Notes: generated by a model from the sequence alone, not told the origin. 64,000 bases of DNA from Flavobacterium sp. N2270 (GCF_025947225.1 NZ_CP110005.1:1302001-1366000); one strand, 5' to 3'. Positions 7,992 to 17,849 are shown, counted from the stretch's first letter. Made by a program: numbers and translations.

Positions 7992-10900
7992 TTAGAAAAT
8001 AATCTTTTTGTTAACTATTACTCCATTATTCAATTTAACTTTTAAAAGTAGAGTAGTGTTGTTTTTTGTTAAGCTTGATAACATAAATTCCTTAGAATTA
8101 ATATTGTTGTATTTTTGAACAACTTTTCCTAATAAGTCATATACTTCAATTGAGTTGATATTCTCATTTGAAGAATAAAGCGTTACATTATCATTTGTAA
8201 CCACTGTTAAATTGTTTTCTAAAGTTACATCATCTTGAGATAGTCTTGAAGAATTGTATAAAAGTACAAATCTATTTTCATCTCTACCAACAGTTCCAGT
8301 AAATGTATAAGGAGCAGTTCTTAAATCATGGAATATACCTAATTGTTTGTCTTCAAGATAAATGTTTTGAGCGGTGTCGCTAAATAATCCATCTACGTTT
8401 GAAATTGCAATAGTGTAAATACCGTTTTGAGGAATTGCTACTCCAAGAATAACTTCATCATTTTGGTTGAAAGGTAAACTTCTTCCTTGAATTATTAATT
8501 CTTGACTTTCAGCAATAGAGTACAATTCAAAGTTAGTTTTTACTCCTTGTGCAATAGCATCATACTTATTGTCTAAATTGTTGCTAGCTTCAGTTGTATA
8601 TCCAACTAAAGTAGAGATGCTTGCATTTGTAGGTGAACCAATAGTTAACCAAATTCTATGCTTCTCAACTTCGTTTTCAGTTCTATAGAATTGATCATTT
8701 CTATGTGCATTACTTCTCATAGTGTTATTGAATATTGCATTTTCTGAAGTAGAATTTGCATCATTCATTAAAACAAAAAATCCTTGACCAGCACCAATTT
8801 TTCCGTCATATCCAAACTGTGTACCACCTAAAGCATTATAAGTAATATAGTCAGCCGTTGAGTAATTTAAAAGATAATCTTGGTAAAATGGATCTGCAAT
8901 TGCAGCTGATGGATCAATTCCGTGAGTCCAAATTTTAACAAACTGATTTAAGTTAGCGCTATTTGCTGCTAAGAAATCATCTGCACTAATTGCTGACGGA
9001 TAAGGATTTCCTAATAAGTTCCAGTTGTCATCATCACTAGTAACTTGTGTTGATGTTGGGCCGGTATAAGTTGCACCAGTATAAGTGCTTCTTGTTATAG
9101 GTGTAGTAATGTTACCATTATTTGGTGTACCTATAAATGTACTTGTTCCAGAAGAGCCTCTTATTATGTATCCTCTACCAGTTGTCATAGCACCTGAAGC
9201 TCCAGCCCAGTTTCCAAAATTACTTGCGTAACCTGTTACTGTTGTAGGGTTCCATAGATATCTAAAAACACTAGCGGGTGTAATGTTGTTTAGGCTAAAA
9301 GCAGCAACTGGTGTTGACCAATATACGTAGTCCAGTGTATTATTAGTCACGGCGTTTCTTTTCATGTTAATAATACCAGTATTTGCAACATTGTTAATTT
9401 GGATTAAACTTGCTGAATTTTCGATATCAAATGTTCCTCCTGTTGTTACGTCAACATAATCTTGTATAGTTAATGTGTTTGTAGGTTGTATTTGTAAATT
9501 ACCTAAGTTTTTAACTTGTAATGTTCTACCAAAGGCATTGTAACTTGCACCTAAAACTTTTGATGGGTTTGTAGAAGTTACATCAGGAATAATTACACAT
9601 GTGTTAATTGTTGGAACTCCTACCGGTAGCCAGTTGTTTGGGTTGTTCCAGTCATTACTCGATGTTCCTTTCCAAACACTTGTTTTATTGTTAATAGATA
9701 CGTTTTGACTAACCGAACATCCGTTAGATAAAGTAGCTGTAGCGGTAAAACTATATGTTGGTGTTTCTAATTGTGCTAAAGTAGGTTTTACAAAAACGGT
9801 TGTAATTGGTGTACCCGTAACATATGGAATGGTACATGCTGCATCTGTGTATGCTGCAACAGGTGATCCGCTTGTCCAATTGAATGAAGTGTTTAAAGGT
9901 ACGTTACCGTATAGTTGTAAATTGTCTATAGCTAAACCATCACACCATTCTCCATAGTAACGAACTCTAACTCTAAAGTTTGGTTGATTTATGTAGGCAT
10001 TAAAATTGTAATTTTTATTTACAAAACGAGTTCCATAGCCTATATCTGCAATATATCTATCAATTTCGGTCCATGCCGTTCCTCCATCTGTAGAAATGTC
10101 TACTGTTACATAGTCTAATGTAGGGTTGGAATTGTCTACATAATATCTTGAGTAAAAAATATCAAAAGATAATGTCAAATCTAAATATGTATTTGTATTG
10201 ACAGTTGGTGTTAAAATAGCATTATGTGTTACTACTGAACCTACGTCTGAAGTTGCCATTGCATATCCGTTACCGTTAAGTCCAGACGCTATTGCTGGAA
10301 ACCATACTTGCTGCGCAGGTACAAATGTACTTGTTCTTCTTTGCCATTGTGAAATTGCGTCAGTAGCTGCTCCATTTGAAACAATATTAACGTTAGAACA
10401 TACTCCAAGTCCGCTGTCAAATTTTTCGTCAACAAGATATGTTTGTTGAACATCTCCAGAAGCTGTCAAAGATAATACCTGGTTTTCTCCGCAAATTTCG
10501 GGTACTGAAGGGGTGAAGCTAATAGTAGCTAATGGGTTTACTCTTGCGGTTACCTTTGTTCTTACTAATGATTCACAACCGTTAAATGAAGTTACCCAAT
10601 AAGTTGTTGTTGTTGATATTGAAGGTGTTGTCCATGTACCAGTTGCTGTAGTAGCTAAAGGTGTTCCTCCAAGTTCTGTGGTGTACCATCTGTATTGAGT
10701 TGCTCCACCTGAAGATGTAGCAGCTAAATTAACAGTTCCAGGTCCACACGTTACACCGTCTGTTACTCCTGTAATTATGGCAGAACAACTTGCAACTACT
10801 GTAAAAGTGTAGTCTTCAGTTTCTCCATAGTAGTCTATGTTACCACACGATCCAAAAGTTGAAATTGCATTTGCATCATACGGAGCAACATTATCATCTT

Positions 10901-13900
10901 TATTAATTCTAATTCGAACTCTATAGTTTCCTAATGGCTGTGCAGCAGGAATAATAAATCCAAAAGTCGTAGAATAGGTTGCAATTCCACCAGTATCATA
11001 AACTGTTTCACCAGCATCTATAAAATCGCCATCTCTATTCCAGTCAACCCAAGCTTTAACATAGCCACGACTACTCATTTGCATAGCAATATTAACTCCT
11101 TGTCCTTGAGCTTGTCTTGATCTATTGGCAATTGCAGAGAAATCTTGATATCCTCTAGGTGCAGAAGAATAAGAAGAAGTGTTTGATATGTCGTTAAGTG
11201 TCCCTACAAAGCTAATATTGTTAAAGTATACTAAACTTTCAAATCCAGCTCCTACACTTGGAGTACAATAAATTGGATCCGCAGATGTAGTTGTTGTAGT
11301 ACCAGTTAGTGGAGAAGTTGTGTTGTATAATGGTCCTCCAGTACAAAGACTATTATATGAATAAATAAAGAAATAGTATGTAGTAGTAGTAGTTAACCCT
11401 GTAGCTACAAAACTTGTATTGTTGTCTGTGTCAATTATTGTATTTCCTATGCCAAGAGTTCCTCCAATAGTATATGTTGTTCCATTGGCTGGAGCTGGTA
11501 TAGGAGCTATGCCTGTAGTATTCATTACAACCAAATAATTAGTAGGGTTAGGAACTGCTGGTGCAAATGAACCTCCTATAGTAGTTCCACTTGGAGTTAA
11601 CATTAAACCTGTTGGCTGAGTAGTTGGTGTTGTACAAGCAAAAATAGCTTTTACATTTACTTTGTAATCTTGAACATCTGTTAAAGTATTTGTGTTACAT
11701 GGAGTAGCTGCTCCTTCGCTGTTAAAAGCTAACTCTACCCTCATTCTTGTGTCGCTAACAACTGCTCCTGCCGGTACTGTAAAAGTATTAGTTAATGTTA
11801 CAAATTGTGCCGAAGCAACTGTTGAAGTGGTAGATAAAATAGTTTCAGTAGCTACATCGAAAACACCATTTTTATTCCAATCAACCCAAGCAGAAATGTT
11901 TTTTTGAGAAGTCGTTGCATTGTATATAGTAACACTAACAGTATAGGTTATAGTTCTGGTAACATCAGTTCCTGTTGTAGGATAGTAATCTGTGTATCCT
12001 GCCCAAGCTGCTGTGTTTTTGTCTATTGTGTTTAATGTAACATTAGATATCCATGAACTTGCAGTGCTGTTTCCTCCTGCTGTACAATAAGATAAAACGG
12101 TTGTTGTATTTCCTGTTAAAGGGCCAGTTGTTAAATATAAAGGGCCTCCAGTACAAGCTGAATTAAATGAATAGATAAAAAAGTAATAGGTTGTTGTAGC
12201 GGTTAATCCTGTAGCTGTAAATGTTGTGTTGGTATCATTGTCAACAATTATATTTCCTGCTCCTAAAGTTCCTCCTATAACATATGAAGTTCCATTTACT
12301 GGATTAGTAGGAGGTGTACCTGTAGTATTCATAACTACTAAATAATTATCAGAGGTAGGTACGGATGCAACAAAAGAACCATTTATAGTTGTTCCACCTG
12401 GCGTTAGTGCTAAAGCAGTAGGTTGAGCTGTTGGCGCAACACATGCAGGAGCTGGTATTATGTTAACGGTATAGTCTTCGGTTTCACCCCAATTATATGT
12501 TCCACATGCTGATGGTGCTGCAGATTCATTAAAAATACAACGCATGCGTGTTGTTCCTGTTAATGCTCCAGCAGGAACTGTTACAGAAACAGTTATAGGT
12601 CCAACTGATGCAGCTGCATCAGCTAAAACTTGCTCACCAGCTTCAAAAGTTCCATTTTGATTCCAATCGATCCAAGCTGCAAATCTACCAGAAAAGTTAG
12701 TTCCTCCATCACAATCATTTTTAGCAATTGTTAAATTGTAACTTGATAGTTTTGTAACAGTTGTTGAAATAGATGTAAAATCTGTATATGCAGCACAAGC
12801 TGAAGTTGTATTGTTTATAGTGTTAAAAGTAACATTGCTTATCATTGAGTCAATTGTACTTGTTGCGTTTGAAGCACAATAACTTATACATCCAGGACCT
12901 GCAGGCGAAGTGATAGTTACAGTTGTATTAGTAGAGCCACATGATCCATTCGTTACGGTCCATCTTAAAACCAAAGGTGTTCCAGGTACTATGCCGGTAA
13001 CTCCTGAAGTAGGAGAAGTTGGTGTTGTAACTGTTCCTGAGCCAGAAACTACTGTCCATAATCCAGTTGAATTTACCGGTGTGTTTGCAGCTAAAGTAGC
13101 TGTTGTAGCACATGCCGCTAATGTTTGGTTAGGTCCTGCGTTTGAAACTAATGCAGGGCAAGTGTATGTTATTTGTACAAAACCTTGAGCGCCATCTCCG
13201 CCAGTATTGTTTCTTCTTCCTCCAGAGCCTCCACCACCATAATCAAATCCTGAAGTCCCTGGATTATTAACAGCATATCCTGGCGCACCATTTCCTCCTA
13301 ATAATGTGGCTCCAGTTCCTGCTGTAGTTCCTGTTGCATCACCACCGTTAGCTGTAGTTCCTGCACCACCACCACCTGCGCCACTAGCGCTTGCGGTACC
13401 ATTACCACCATTACCACCTCTTCTTACAAAAATATTTCCTATTGCTCCAGTTGTGTTTCCAATTCCTCCAGCTCGAGAAGCATTAGCGGCAATACCACCA
13501 TTTCCTCCATTAGCTCTTGCATGTGTAACTGCTAAACGAGTTACCTCTGAAAAGCTTCCAGCATTACCGTCTTGGTAATTTGTTCCACTTGGCGCAACTG
13601 TTATTCCAGCTACGGTAACAGTGTAAACCTGTCCAGATGAAACTGCTATAGTAGATCTCGCATATTGACCACCGGCCCCACCACCGGCCCCTTGATCATT
13701 ATTTCCTCTTCCTGTTCCTCCAGAACCACCGGCTCCAATACAATCAATAGTAATGCTTGTAACACCTAATGGAACTGTAAAAGTGCCAGAAGTAGTGTAT
13801 GTGGCAGGTGATTGGGAAAATCCTATTTGAATTCCAAAAAGAAGGAATAAAATTGATAGGCTTACGCTTTGTTTTGGTAAACATCTTTTAATAAAATAGG

Positions 13901-13943
13901 TTAAAAGATTTTTAGATGCTGATTTTGAGTAATTTATTATCAT
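7992..13943 (-). CDS. Giant multidomain T9SS cargo protein with three GEVED domains
   Basis: 1983 aa. The N-terminus is unusually long before the hydrophobic core (SVSLSILFLLFGIQIGFSQ, about 26-44), and no later Met would leave a signal peptide, so the first ATG is kept. Residues 50-260 form a glycine-rich domain (GAGGSGGTGRG, GGNGGNG). Next is a PKD/Ig-like segment (262-350). Three GEVED-like domains sit at about 355-496, 619-766 and 892-1050, each with a WVDWN or WIDWN motif; the first and third end in GETEDYT, the second in the variant VQDYKV. Two near-identical fibronectin-like modules (about 503-616 and 770-885) separate them. A jelly-roll-like region follows (about 1165-1330), then the WKGTSSNDWNNPNNW ... 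GNPYPSAIS ... GAGQGFFVLMN module shared with its neighbours. The end (NINSIEVYDLLGKVVQKY ... VNKKIIF) is a type A T9SS sorting domain. Surface or secreted, probably adhesive; ligand unknown. Confidence 0.9.
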   Translation of the reverse strand: MIINYSKSASKNLLTYFIKRCLPKQSVSLSILFLLFGIQIGFSQSPATYTTSGTFTVPLGVTSITIDCIGAGGSGGTGRGNNDQGAGGGAGGQYARSTIAVSSGQVYTVTVAGITVAPSGTNYQDGNAGSFSEVTRLAVTHARANGGNGGIAANASRAGGIGNTTGAIGNIFVRRGGNGGNGTASASGAGGGGAGTTANGGDATGTTAGTGATLLGGNGAPGYAVNNPGTSGFDYGGGGSGGRRNNTGGDGAQGFVQITYTCPALVSNAGPNQTLAACATTATLAANTPVNSTGLWTVVSGSGTVTTPTSPTSGVTGIVPGTPLVLRWTVTNGSCGSTNTTVTITSPAGPGCISYCASNATSTIDSMISNVTFNTINNTTSACAAYTDFTSISTTVTKLSSYNLTIAKNDCDGGTNFSGRFAAWIDWNQNGTFEAGEQVLADAAASVGPITVSVTVPAGALTGTTRMRCIFNESAAPSACGTYNWGETEDYTVNIIPAPACVAPTAQPTALALTPGGTTINGSFVASVPTSDNYLVVMNTTGTPPTNPVNGTSYVIGGTLGAGNIIVDNDTNTTFTATGLTATTTYYFFIYSFNSACTGGPLYLTTGPLTGNTTTVLSYCTAGGNSTASSWISNVTLNTIDKNTAAWAGYTDYYPTTGTDVTRTITYTVSVTIYNATTSQKNISAWVDWNKNGVFDVATETILSTTSTVASAQFVTLTNTFTVPAGAVVSDTRMRVELAFNSEGAATPCNTNTLTDVQDYKVNVKAIFACTTPTTQPTGLMLTPSGTTIGGSFAPAVPNPTNYLVVMNTTGIAPIPAPANGTTYTIGGTLGIGNTIIDTDNNTSFVATGLTTTTTYYFFIYSYNSLCTGGPLYNTTSPLTGTTTTTSADPIYCTPSVGAGFESLVYFNNISFVGTLNDISNTSSYSSAPRGYQDFSAIANRSRQAQGQGVNIAMQMSSRGYVKAWVDWNRDGDFIDAGETVYDTGGIATYSTTFGFIIPAAQPLGNYRVRIRINKDDNVAPYDANAISTFGSCGNIDYYGETEDYTFTVVASCSAIITGVTDGVTCGPGTVNLAATSSGGATQYRWYTTELGGTPLATTATGTWTTPSISTTTTYWVTSFNGCESLVRTKVTARVNPLATISFTPSVPEICGENQVLSLTASGDVQQTYLVDEKFDSGLGVCSNVNIVSNGAATDAISQWQRRTSTFVPAQQVWFPAIASGLNGNGYAMATSDVGSVVTHNAILTPTVNTNTYLDLTLSFDIFYSRYYVDNSNPTLDYVTVDISTDGGTAWTEIDRYIADIGYGTRFVNKNYNFNAYINQPNFRVRVRYYGEWCDGLAIDNLQLYGNVPLNTSFNWTSGSPVAAYTDAACTIPYVTGTPITTVFVKPTLAQLETPTYSFTATATLSNGCSVSQNVSINNKTSVWKGTSSNDWNNPNNWLPVGVPTINTCVIIPDVTSTNPSKVLGASYNAFGRTLQVKNLGNLQIQPTNTLTIQDYVDVTTGGTFDIENSASLIQINNVANTGIINMKRNAVTNNTLDYVYWSTPVAAFSLNNITPASVFRYLWNPTTVTGYASNFGNWAGASGAMTTGRGYIIRGSSGTSTFIGTPNNGNITTPITRSTYTGATYTGPTSTQVTSDDDNWNLLGNPYPSAISADDFLAANSANLNQFVKIWTHGIDPSAAIADPFYQDYLLNYSTADYITYNALGGTQFGYDGKIGAGQGFFVLMNDANSTSENAIFNNTMRSNAHRNDQFYRTENEVEKHRIWLTIGSPTNASISTLVGYTTEASNNLDNKYDAIAQGVKTNFELYSIAESQELIIQGRSLPFNQNDEVILGVAIPQNGIYTIAISNVDGLFSDTAQNIYLEDKQLGIFHDLRTAPYTFTGTVGRDENRFVLLYNSSRLSQDDVTLENNLTVVTNDNVTLYSSNENINSIEVYDLLGKVVQKYNNINSKEFMLSSLTKNNTTLLLKVKLNNGVIVNKKIIF
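11289..11636 (-). repeat. Second copy of an internal coding repeat (fibronectin-like module)
   Basis: Encodes about residues 770-885 of the 1983-aa protein (TTQPTGLMLTPSGTTIGGSF ... YNSLCTGGPLY). It is closely similar to the module at 12096-12437, with shared strings such as NYLVVMNTTG and TTTYYFFIYS. Boundaries are approximate. Confidence 0.75.
12096..12437 (-). repeat. First copy of an internal coding repeat (fibronectin-like module)
   Basis: Encodes about residues 503-616 of the 1983-aa protein (TAQPTALALTPGGTTINGSF ... FNSACTGGPLY). Similarity to the copy at 11289-11636 suggests duplication of a module-plus-GEVED unit. Boundaries are approximate. Confidence 0.75.
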
Positions 13944-13981
13944 AGATATAGCGATTTTCTTGACCTTAAGATTTAATGTAG

Positions 13982-13989
13982 TAAATATA
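13982..13989 (-). promoter_or_regulatory. Possible -7 box for the 1983-aa T9SS protein
   Basis: Reading minus, TATATTTA matches TAnnTTTG at all but the last base, 38 nt upstream of the ATG at 13943. Position and sequence resemble the box in front of the sister gene at 7747. Confidence 0.3.
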
Positions 13990-14034
13990 TATATTATTTT
14001 AACATAATTTTAATATGATACATAAAATATATCC

Positions 14035-14084
14035 CAAAACACAATTATCACAAAAAAAACATTTTTTGTGATAATTGTGTTTTG
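14035..14084. repeat. Perfect 23-bp inverted repeat in a divergent promoter region
   Basis: Bases 14035-14057 and 14062-14084 are exact reverse complements separated by a 4-nt loop. The core is ACACAATTATCAC. On the plus strand it is followed by CA and eight Ts, so it looks like an intrinsic terminator, yet no plus-strand gene lies upstream: the neighbours at 13943 and 14163 are divergent. It may be an operator or may stop antisense transcription. Confidence 0.8.
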
Positions 14085-14126
14085 CATTTTTTTTAAAAAA
14101 AGCAGCATTAAAATAAAAAAAAATCA

Positions 14127-14134
14127 TACATTTG
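14127..14134 (+). promoter_or_regulatory. -7 promoter box of the 624-aa T9SS protein gene
   Basis: TACATTTG, an exact TAnnTTTG match, 28 nt before the ATG at 14163. A -33 TTG is not evident. Confidence 0.55.
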
Positions 14135-14162
14135 TTATTGTATTAATTCTAAATAATTGAAT

Positions 14163-16037
14163 ATGAAAAAATTACTACTCACTTTAGTGTTAACTGTAGG
14201 GTTTTGTACTCTTGCTTTTTCGCAAATGTACGTTAGTCCAAATAGTTACGTGTTTGTAAATGATCAATTTGTTTACGTTACACAAGACGTAAATTTAAAT
14301 GCGGCCACAAGTAATTTTTATTTAAGAAAAAATTCTCAATTATTGCAAGGTACTGCGGGTGCTGGTGCAAATAGAGGTTTAGGAAATTTGTCTGTTTATC
14401 AAGAAGGTTCGTCAGGAAGTACTAAGTATAACTATTGGTGTTCTCCAGTTGGTGTTCCAGGTGCAGCTGCGGGAAATAAGAATTTTGGGATAACAAGGTT
14501 ATTTCGTCCTACAACTGTAACAGCAAGTACTGCTGCAACGATATTATCTGCAACAGCGCTTGATGGTATATCTAACCCTTTGTCAATTGCTCCTAGATGG
14601 ATTTATACGTTTACAACCTCAAGCACATATGCACAATGGGGTTTAGTTGGATCTGCTTCTTCGATAGGACCTGGTTTAGGATTTACAATGAAAGGTGTTA
14701 ACGGAACAGATGCAACAGTTGCACACCCAGTTTCAGGATCATTTGGAGATGGAGTTGCAAATAATACTGGAGGCAGACAACGATATGATTTTAGAGGATT
14801 GCCAAATGATGGATCGATGACTAATGCGGTTTCTGTAGGAAATTTCACTTTGGTAGGGAATCCTTACCCTAGTGCTATAAATCTTAAGCATTTTTTAATT
14901 GGTGGAGCATCTGATGGTTTTCCAGCAATTTTAGGAAACACTAATACAACTGGAGTAGCTTATTTTTGGGAACAAGCTGGTTCAACTCATTTTATTACAG
15001 ATTATAATGGAGGTTATGGAATATATACTCCAGCAACTAATATTTATACTCCAGCTGCTTTTTGGAACTATGATGGTTCAGGTAATCAGGAAGTGAATAT
15101 TGCTGACCCTGGAACTATTTATCAAAGAAAATTTTCACCTATAGGTCAAGGTTTTATGGTTAGAGGTGCTGTTGCAGGTAATGTAACGATGAGAAATTAT
15201 TATAGAGTTTTTGTTAAAGAAGGAGCAGTTAATGAATCTGAATTTGAAAGAAATTCTAATCAAGAGAGATTGATAGATCCAGAATATTATCCTGAGATTC
15301 CTAATGTTGCAGGTATAGATTATACACAAATTAAAAAAGGTTCTTCTCCTCATTTAAAAATTAATGCAGTGTATAACAACGGACCAACTGCGCCAACAAC
15401 TTTAGCTTTAGACGATAGGGCTACTGATGGTTTTGATTTTGGTTTTGACGCACATTCTGCATCAAGTACAACTCCTATGGAGTTTTACTATGTAATTGAT
15501 GGAGAAAGCGAAGGTTTTACGGCAATAGCAACTAATTTTGATGTTGATAAAAGAATTCCTGTTGGTTTTAGAACAAATCAACAAGCCAACTTTAAAGTGA
15601 CAGTTATCGATGCTTATGATTTTGATGATTCTCAAAATGTATATATGCATGATAAAGAAACAGGAATTTATTATGATATTAAAAATGGTGTTTTTGATAT
15701 GAATTTACCTATTGGAGATAATAAAACTCGTTTTGAAATTACGTTCAAAAACTATACTGATGTATTAAACGACAATAGTAATGACCTTGAATCTTTTCAA
15801 GTTTTTCAAAACAATGATAATTCGGTGTTAACCATTTTTAATACACTTAAGAAAGATGTAACTTCTGTAAGTTTATATGATGTAACAGGTAAAATTGTTG
15901 TTTCTAAATTAAACTTAGGGAAATCAGATCAATATGAGATTTCTACTTCTGGCTTAAGCGATGGTATTTATATTGTTAAATTAAGCACAAGAGATAATTT
16001 ATCAATTGATAAGAAAGTTTCTATTTATAGAAAATAA
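14163..16037 (+). CDS. T9SS cargo protein sharing a C-terminal-half module with its giant neighbours
   Basis: 624 aa. I use the ATG at 14163 (MKKLLLTLVLTVGFCTLAFS); a TTG two codons upstream would add nothing. Signal peptide 1-20. The mature part starts QMYVSPNSYVFVNDQFVYVT and carries the module YNYWCSPVG ... FTLVGNPYPSAINLKHFL ... SPIGQGFMVRGA, clearly related to the YWSSP / GNPYPSA / GQGFMV modules in the 1649- and 1983-aa proteins but without their GEVED and fibronectin modules. The last 80 residues (DVTSVSLYDVTGKIVVSKL ... GLSDGIYIVKLSTRDNLS) are a typical type A T9SS sorting domain. Divergent from the 7992-13943 gene. Cell-surface or secreted; exact role unknown. Confidence 0.9.
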   Translation: MKKLLLTLVLTVGFCTLAFSQMYVSPNSYVFVNDQFVYVTQDVNLNAATSNFYLRKNSQLLQGTAGAGANRGLGNLSVYQEGSSGSTKYNYWCSPVGVPGAAAGNKNFGITRLFRPTTVTASTAATILSATALDGISNPLSIAPRWIYTFTTSSTYAQWGLVGSASSIGPGLGFTMKGVNGTDATVAHPVSGSFGDGVANNTGGRQRYDFRGLPNDGSMTNAVSVGNFTLVGNPYPSAINLKHFLIGGASDGFPAILGNTNTTGVAYFWEQAGSTHFITDYNGGYGIYTPATNIYTPAAFWNYDGSGNQEVNIADPGTIYQRKFSPIGQGFMVRGAVAGNVTMRNYYRVFVKEGAVNESEFERNSNQERLIDPEYYPEIPNVAGIDYTQIKKGSSPHLKINAVYNNGPTAPTTLALDDRATDGFDFGFDAHSASSTTPMEFYYVIDGESEGFTAIATNFDVDKRIPVGFRTNQQANFKVTVIDAYDFDDSQNVYMHDKETGIYYDIKNGVFDMNLPIGDNKTRFEITFKNYTDVLNDNSNDLESFQVFQNNDNSVLTIFNTLKKDVTSVSLYDVTGKIVVSKLNLGKSDQYEISTSGLSDGIYIVKLSTRDNLSIDKKVSIYRK

Positions 16038-16053
16038 AATAAAATTTAATTTT

Positions 16054-16086
16054 AAAAAGCAGCTTAGCGATAAGCTGCTTTTTTTG
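16054..16086 (+). terminator. Intrinsic terminator of the 624-aa T9SS protein gene
   Basis: AAAAAGCAGCTTA and TAAGCTGCTTTTT flank a GCGA loop, followed by a T-run. It ends just before the next gene at 16094. Confidence 0.9.
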
Positions 16087-16093
16087 TTTTAGA

Positions 16094-16993
16094 ATGATGA
16101 TTGAAAAAATTTTAGATACAAATAATAGAAAAATTTCGTTATATATTAAACGTGAAGATTTATTACATCCTCTAATTTCGGGTAACAAGTTTAGAAAATT
16201 AAAATATAATTTAGCTGAAGCTAGATCTTTAGAAGCAGAAACTTTAGTCACTTTTGGTGGTGCTTTTTCAAATCATATTTTGGCGGTCGCGGCTGCTGGT
16301 AAAGAGTATGGTTTCTGTACCATTGGTATTATAAGAGGCGAGGAGTTATTCGATAAAATTAAGGATAACCCAACTCTTAAGTCCGCACAAGATTTAGGAA
16401 TGAAGTTTGTTTTTGTTTCTCGAGAAGAATATAGGAACAAAGGTAATGAAGGTTTTTTAGAAGATTTAAATTTAATAGAAGGTAAGTTTTATGTTATTCC
16501 GGAAGGTGGCACAAATGAATTAGCAATAAAAGGTTGTGAAGAAATTATTACAGATGATTTACATAATTTTACACATGTTTGTTGCTCGGTTGGTACAGGA
16601 GGAACTATTTCTGGAATAATTAATTCTTCACATGATTCTCAAAAAATACTTGGTTTTTCTTCTCTAAAAGGTGATTTTCTTTCTGAACAAATTAGTAATT
16701 TTGTAACCAAGAAGAATTGGAAAATTAATACTGAATATCATTTTGGTGGATATGGTAAGGTTAATGATGAATTAATATCTTTTATGAATTCATTTTATAT
16801 TGAAACAAAAATTCCATTAGACCCTATTTATACAGGTAAAATGGTTTATGGGGTTCATGATTTAATAAGGAAAAATTATTTTCCGGAAAACGCTAAGATA
16901 TTAATGATTCATACTGGTGGTTTACAAGGAATTAAAGGGATGAATGATTTGTTGAGAAAGAAAAATAAAGAAATAATAAATTATGATGTTTAA
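16094..16993 (+). CDS. PLP-dependent ACC deaminase / D-cysteine desulfhydrase family protein
   Basis: 299 aa, close to the family length. Fold type II PLP enzyme: HPLISGNKFRKLKYNL places the Schiff-base lysine at K32, followed by the substrate-loop motif GGAFSNHILAVAAAGKEYG and a phosphate-binding glycine loop CSVGTGGTISG. Members open D-cysteine (to pyruvate, H2S and ammonia) or ACC; in non-plant-associated bacteria D-cysteine desulfhydrase activity is the more usual, but substrate cannot be read from the sequence. Two adjacent ATGs (16094, 16097) are possible starts. The 3' end overlaps the next gene by 11 nt, so this gene, the glucosaminidase and hemL look like one operon. Confidence 0.85.
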   Translation: MMIEKILDTNNRKISLYIKREDLLHPLISGNKFRKLKYNLAEARSLEAETLVTFGGAFSNHILAVAAAGKEYGFCTIGIIRGEELFDKIKDNPTLKSAQDLGMKFVFVSREEYRNKGNEGFLEDLNLIEGKFYVIPEGGTNELAIKGCEEIITDDLHNFTHVCCSVGTGGTISGIINSSHDSQKILGFSSLKGDFLSEQISNFVTKKNWKINTEYHFGGYGKVNDELISFMNSFYIETKIPLDPIYTGKMVYGVHDLIRKNYFPENAKILMIHTGGLQGIKGMNDLLRKKNKEIINYDV

Positions 16994-17849
16994 AAAGATA
17001 CTTTTTTTAGTTTTTACTATTTTACTAGTAAGTTGTAGTTCAAAAAAACCAGTGGTAAGAACTGTGAATAAAAACCCTACAAGCACAAATCGTACAACAA
17101 AAACAAAACCAATTACAAAAGAAAGTTCTAAGCCTAAGACTGAAATAAAAACGGTTCAATCAGAAGAAAATAATTCTTCAGAAGAGTTAGTAGCCACGTC
17201 AAAAGTATCTACAACAACAGATGATGTAAGATTGTATATTGATAGTTTTAAAGACGTTGCTAAGTACAATATGAAAAACCATGGAATCCCTGCAAGTATT
17301 ACGCTTGCGCAAGGCGTTTTAGAATCTGGTGCAGGTAAAGGAAGGTTAAGCACTATTGCAAATAATCATTTCGGAATAAAGTGCCATACAGGTTGGACAG
17401 GAGAGTCGGTTTCACACGATGATGATGCAGCTCAAGAATGTTTTAGAAAATACCAAGATCCTTCAGAATCGTATAGAGATCATTCATTGTTTTTAACTTC
17501 AAGAAGTAGGTACGATGGTTTGTTTAAATTAGATAAAGGCGATTATAAATCTTGGGCCAAAGGATTAAAAGCAGCGGGTTATGCAACCGATCCGAAATAT
17601 CCAGACAAATTAATTGGAATTATTGAAAGGTATCAGTTATATGAATACGACAATGAAGTTTTAGATAGAAATTATAAAGCAAATATTGCAGTTGTTGTTG
17701 AAAACGCAGAAAATTATCATATTATTCAAAAAGGCGATACGTTGTATTCTTTGTCAAAAAAATATAACTTAACTGTAGAAGATTTAAAGAAAATGAATAA
17801 CATGAACGATAACTCATTGTCAATCGATCAAAAAATAAAAATAAAATAA
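16983..17849 (+). CDS. Glucosaminidase (GH73) lipoprotein with C-terminal LysM domain
   Basis: 288 aa. Signal peptide with lipobox ([10 protein letters not shown]), so a lipoprotein. Residues 20-75 are a Lys/Thr/Ser-rich linker. The GH73 core lies at about 80-225: [20 protein letters not shown] has the catalytic-type Glu, then NNHFGIKC, and [19 protein letters not shown]. The last 45 residues are one LysM repeat ([19 protein letters not shown] ... QKIKIK) that binds peptidoglycan. It should cleave glycan strands between GlcNAc and MurNAc in the periplasm, for cell separation or wall turnover. It overlaps the upstream gene by 11 nt and its stop shares one base with the hemL start. Confidence 0.9.
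   Translation: MMFKKILFLVFTILLVSCSSKKPVVRTVNKNPTSTNRTTKTKPITKESSKPKTEIKTVQSEENNSSEELVATSKVSTTTDDVRLYIDSFKDVAKYNMKNHGIPASITLAQGVLESGAGKGRLSTIANNHFGIKCHTGWTGESVSHDDDAAQECFRKYQDPSESYRDHSLFLTSRSRYDGLFKLDKGDYKSWAKGLKAAGYATDPKYPDKLIGIIERYQLYEYDNEVLDRNYKANIAVVVENAENYHIIQKGDTLYSLSKKYNLTVEDLKKMNNMNDNSLSIDQKIKIK

Noticed and set aside
12910..13578. Long plus-strand open frames rich in Pro, Val and Ala opposite the 1983-aa gene
   Set aside because: They mirror Gly/Thr/Ser-rich codons of the minus-strand gene; no start signals, no domain, no promoter.
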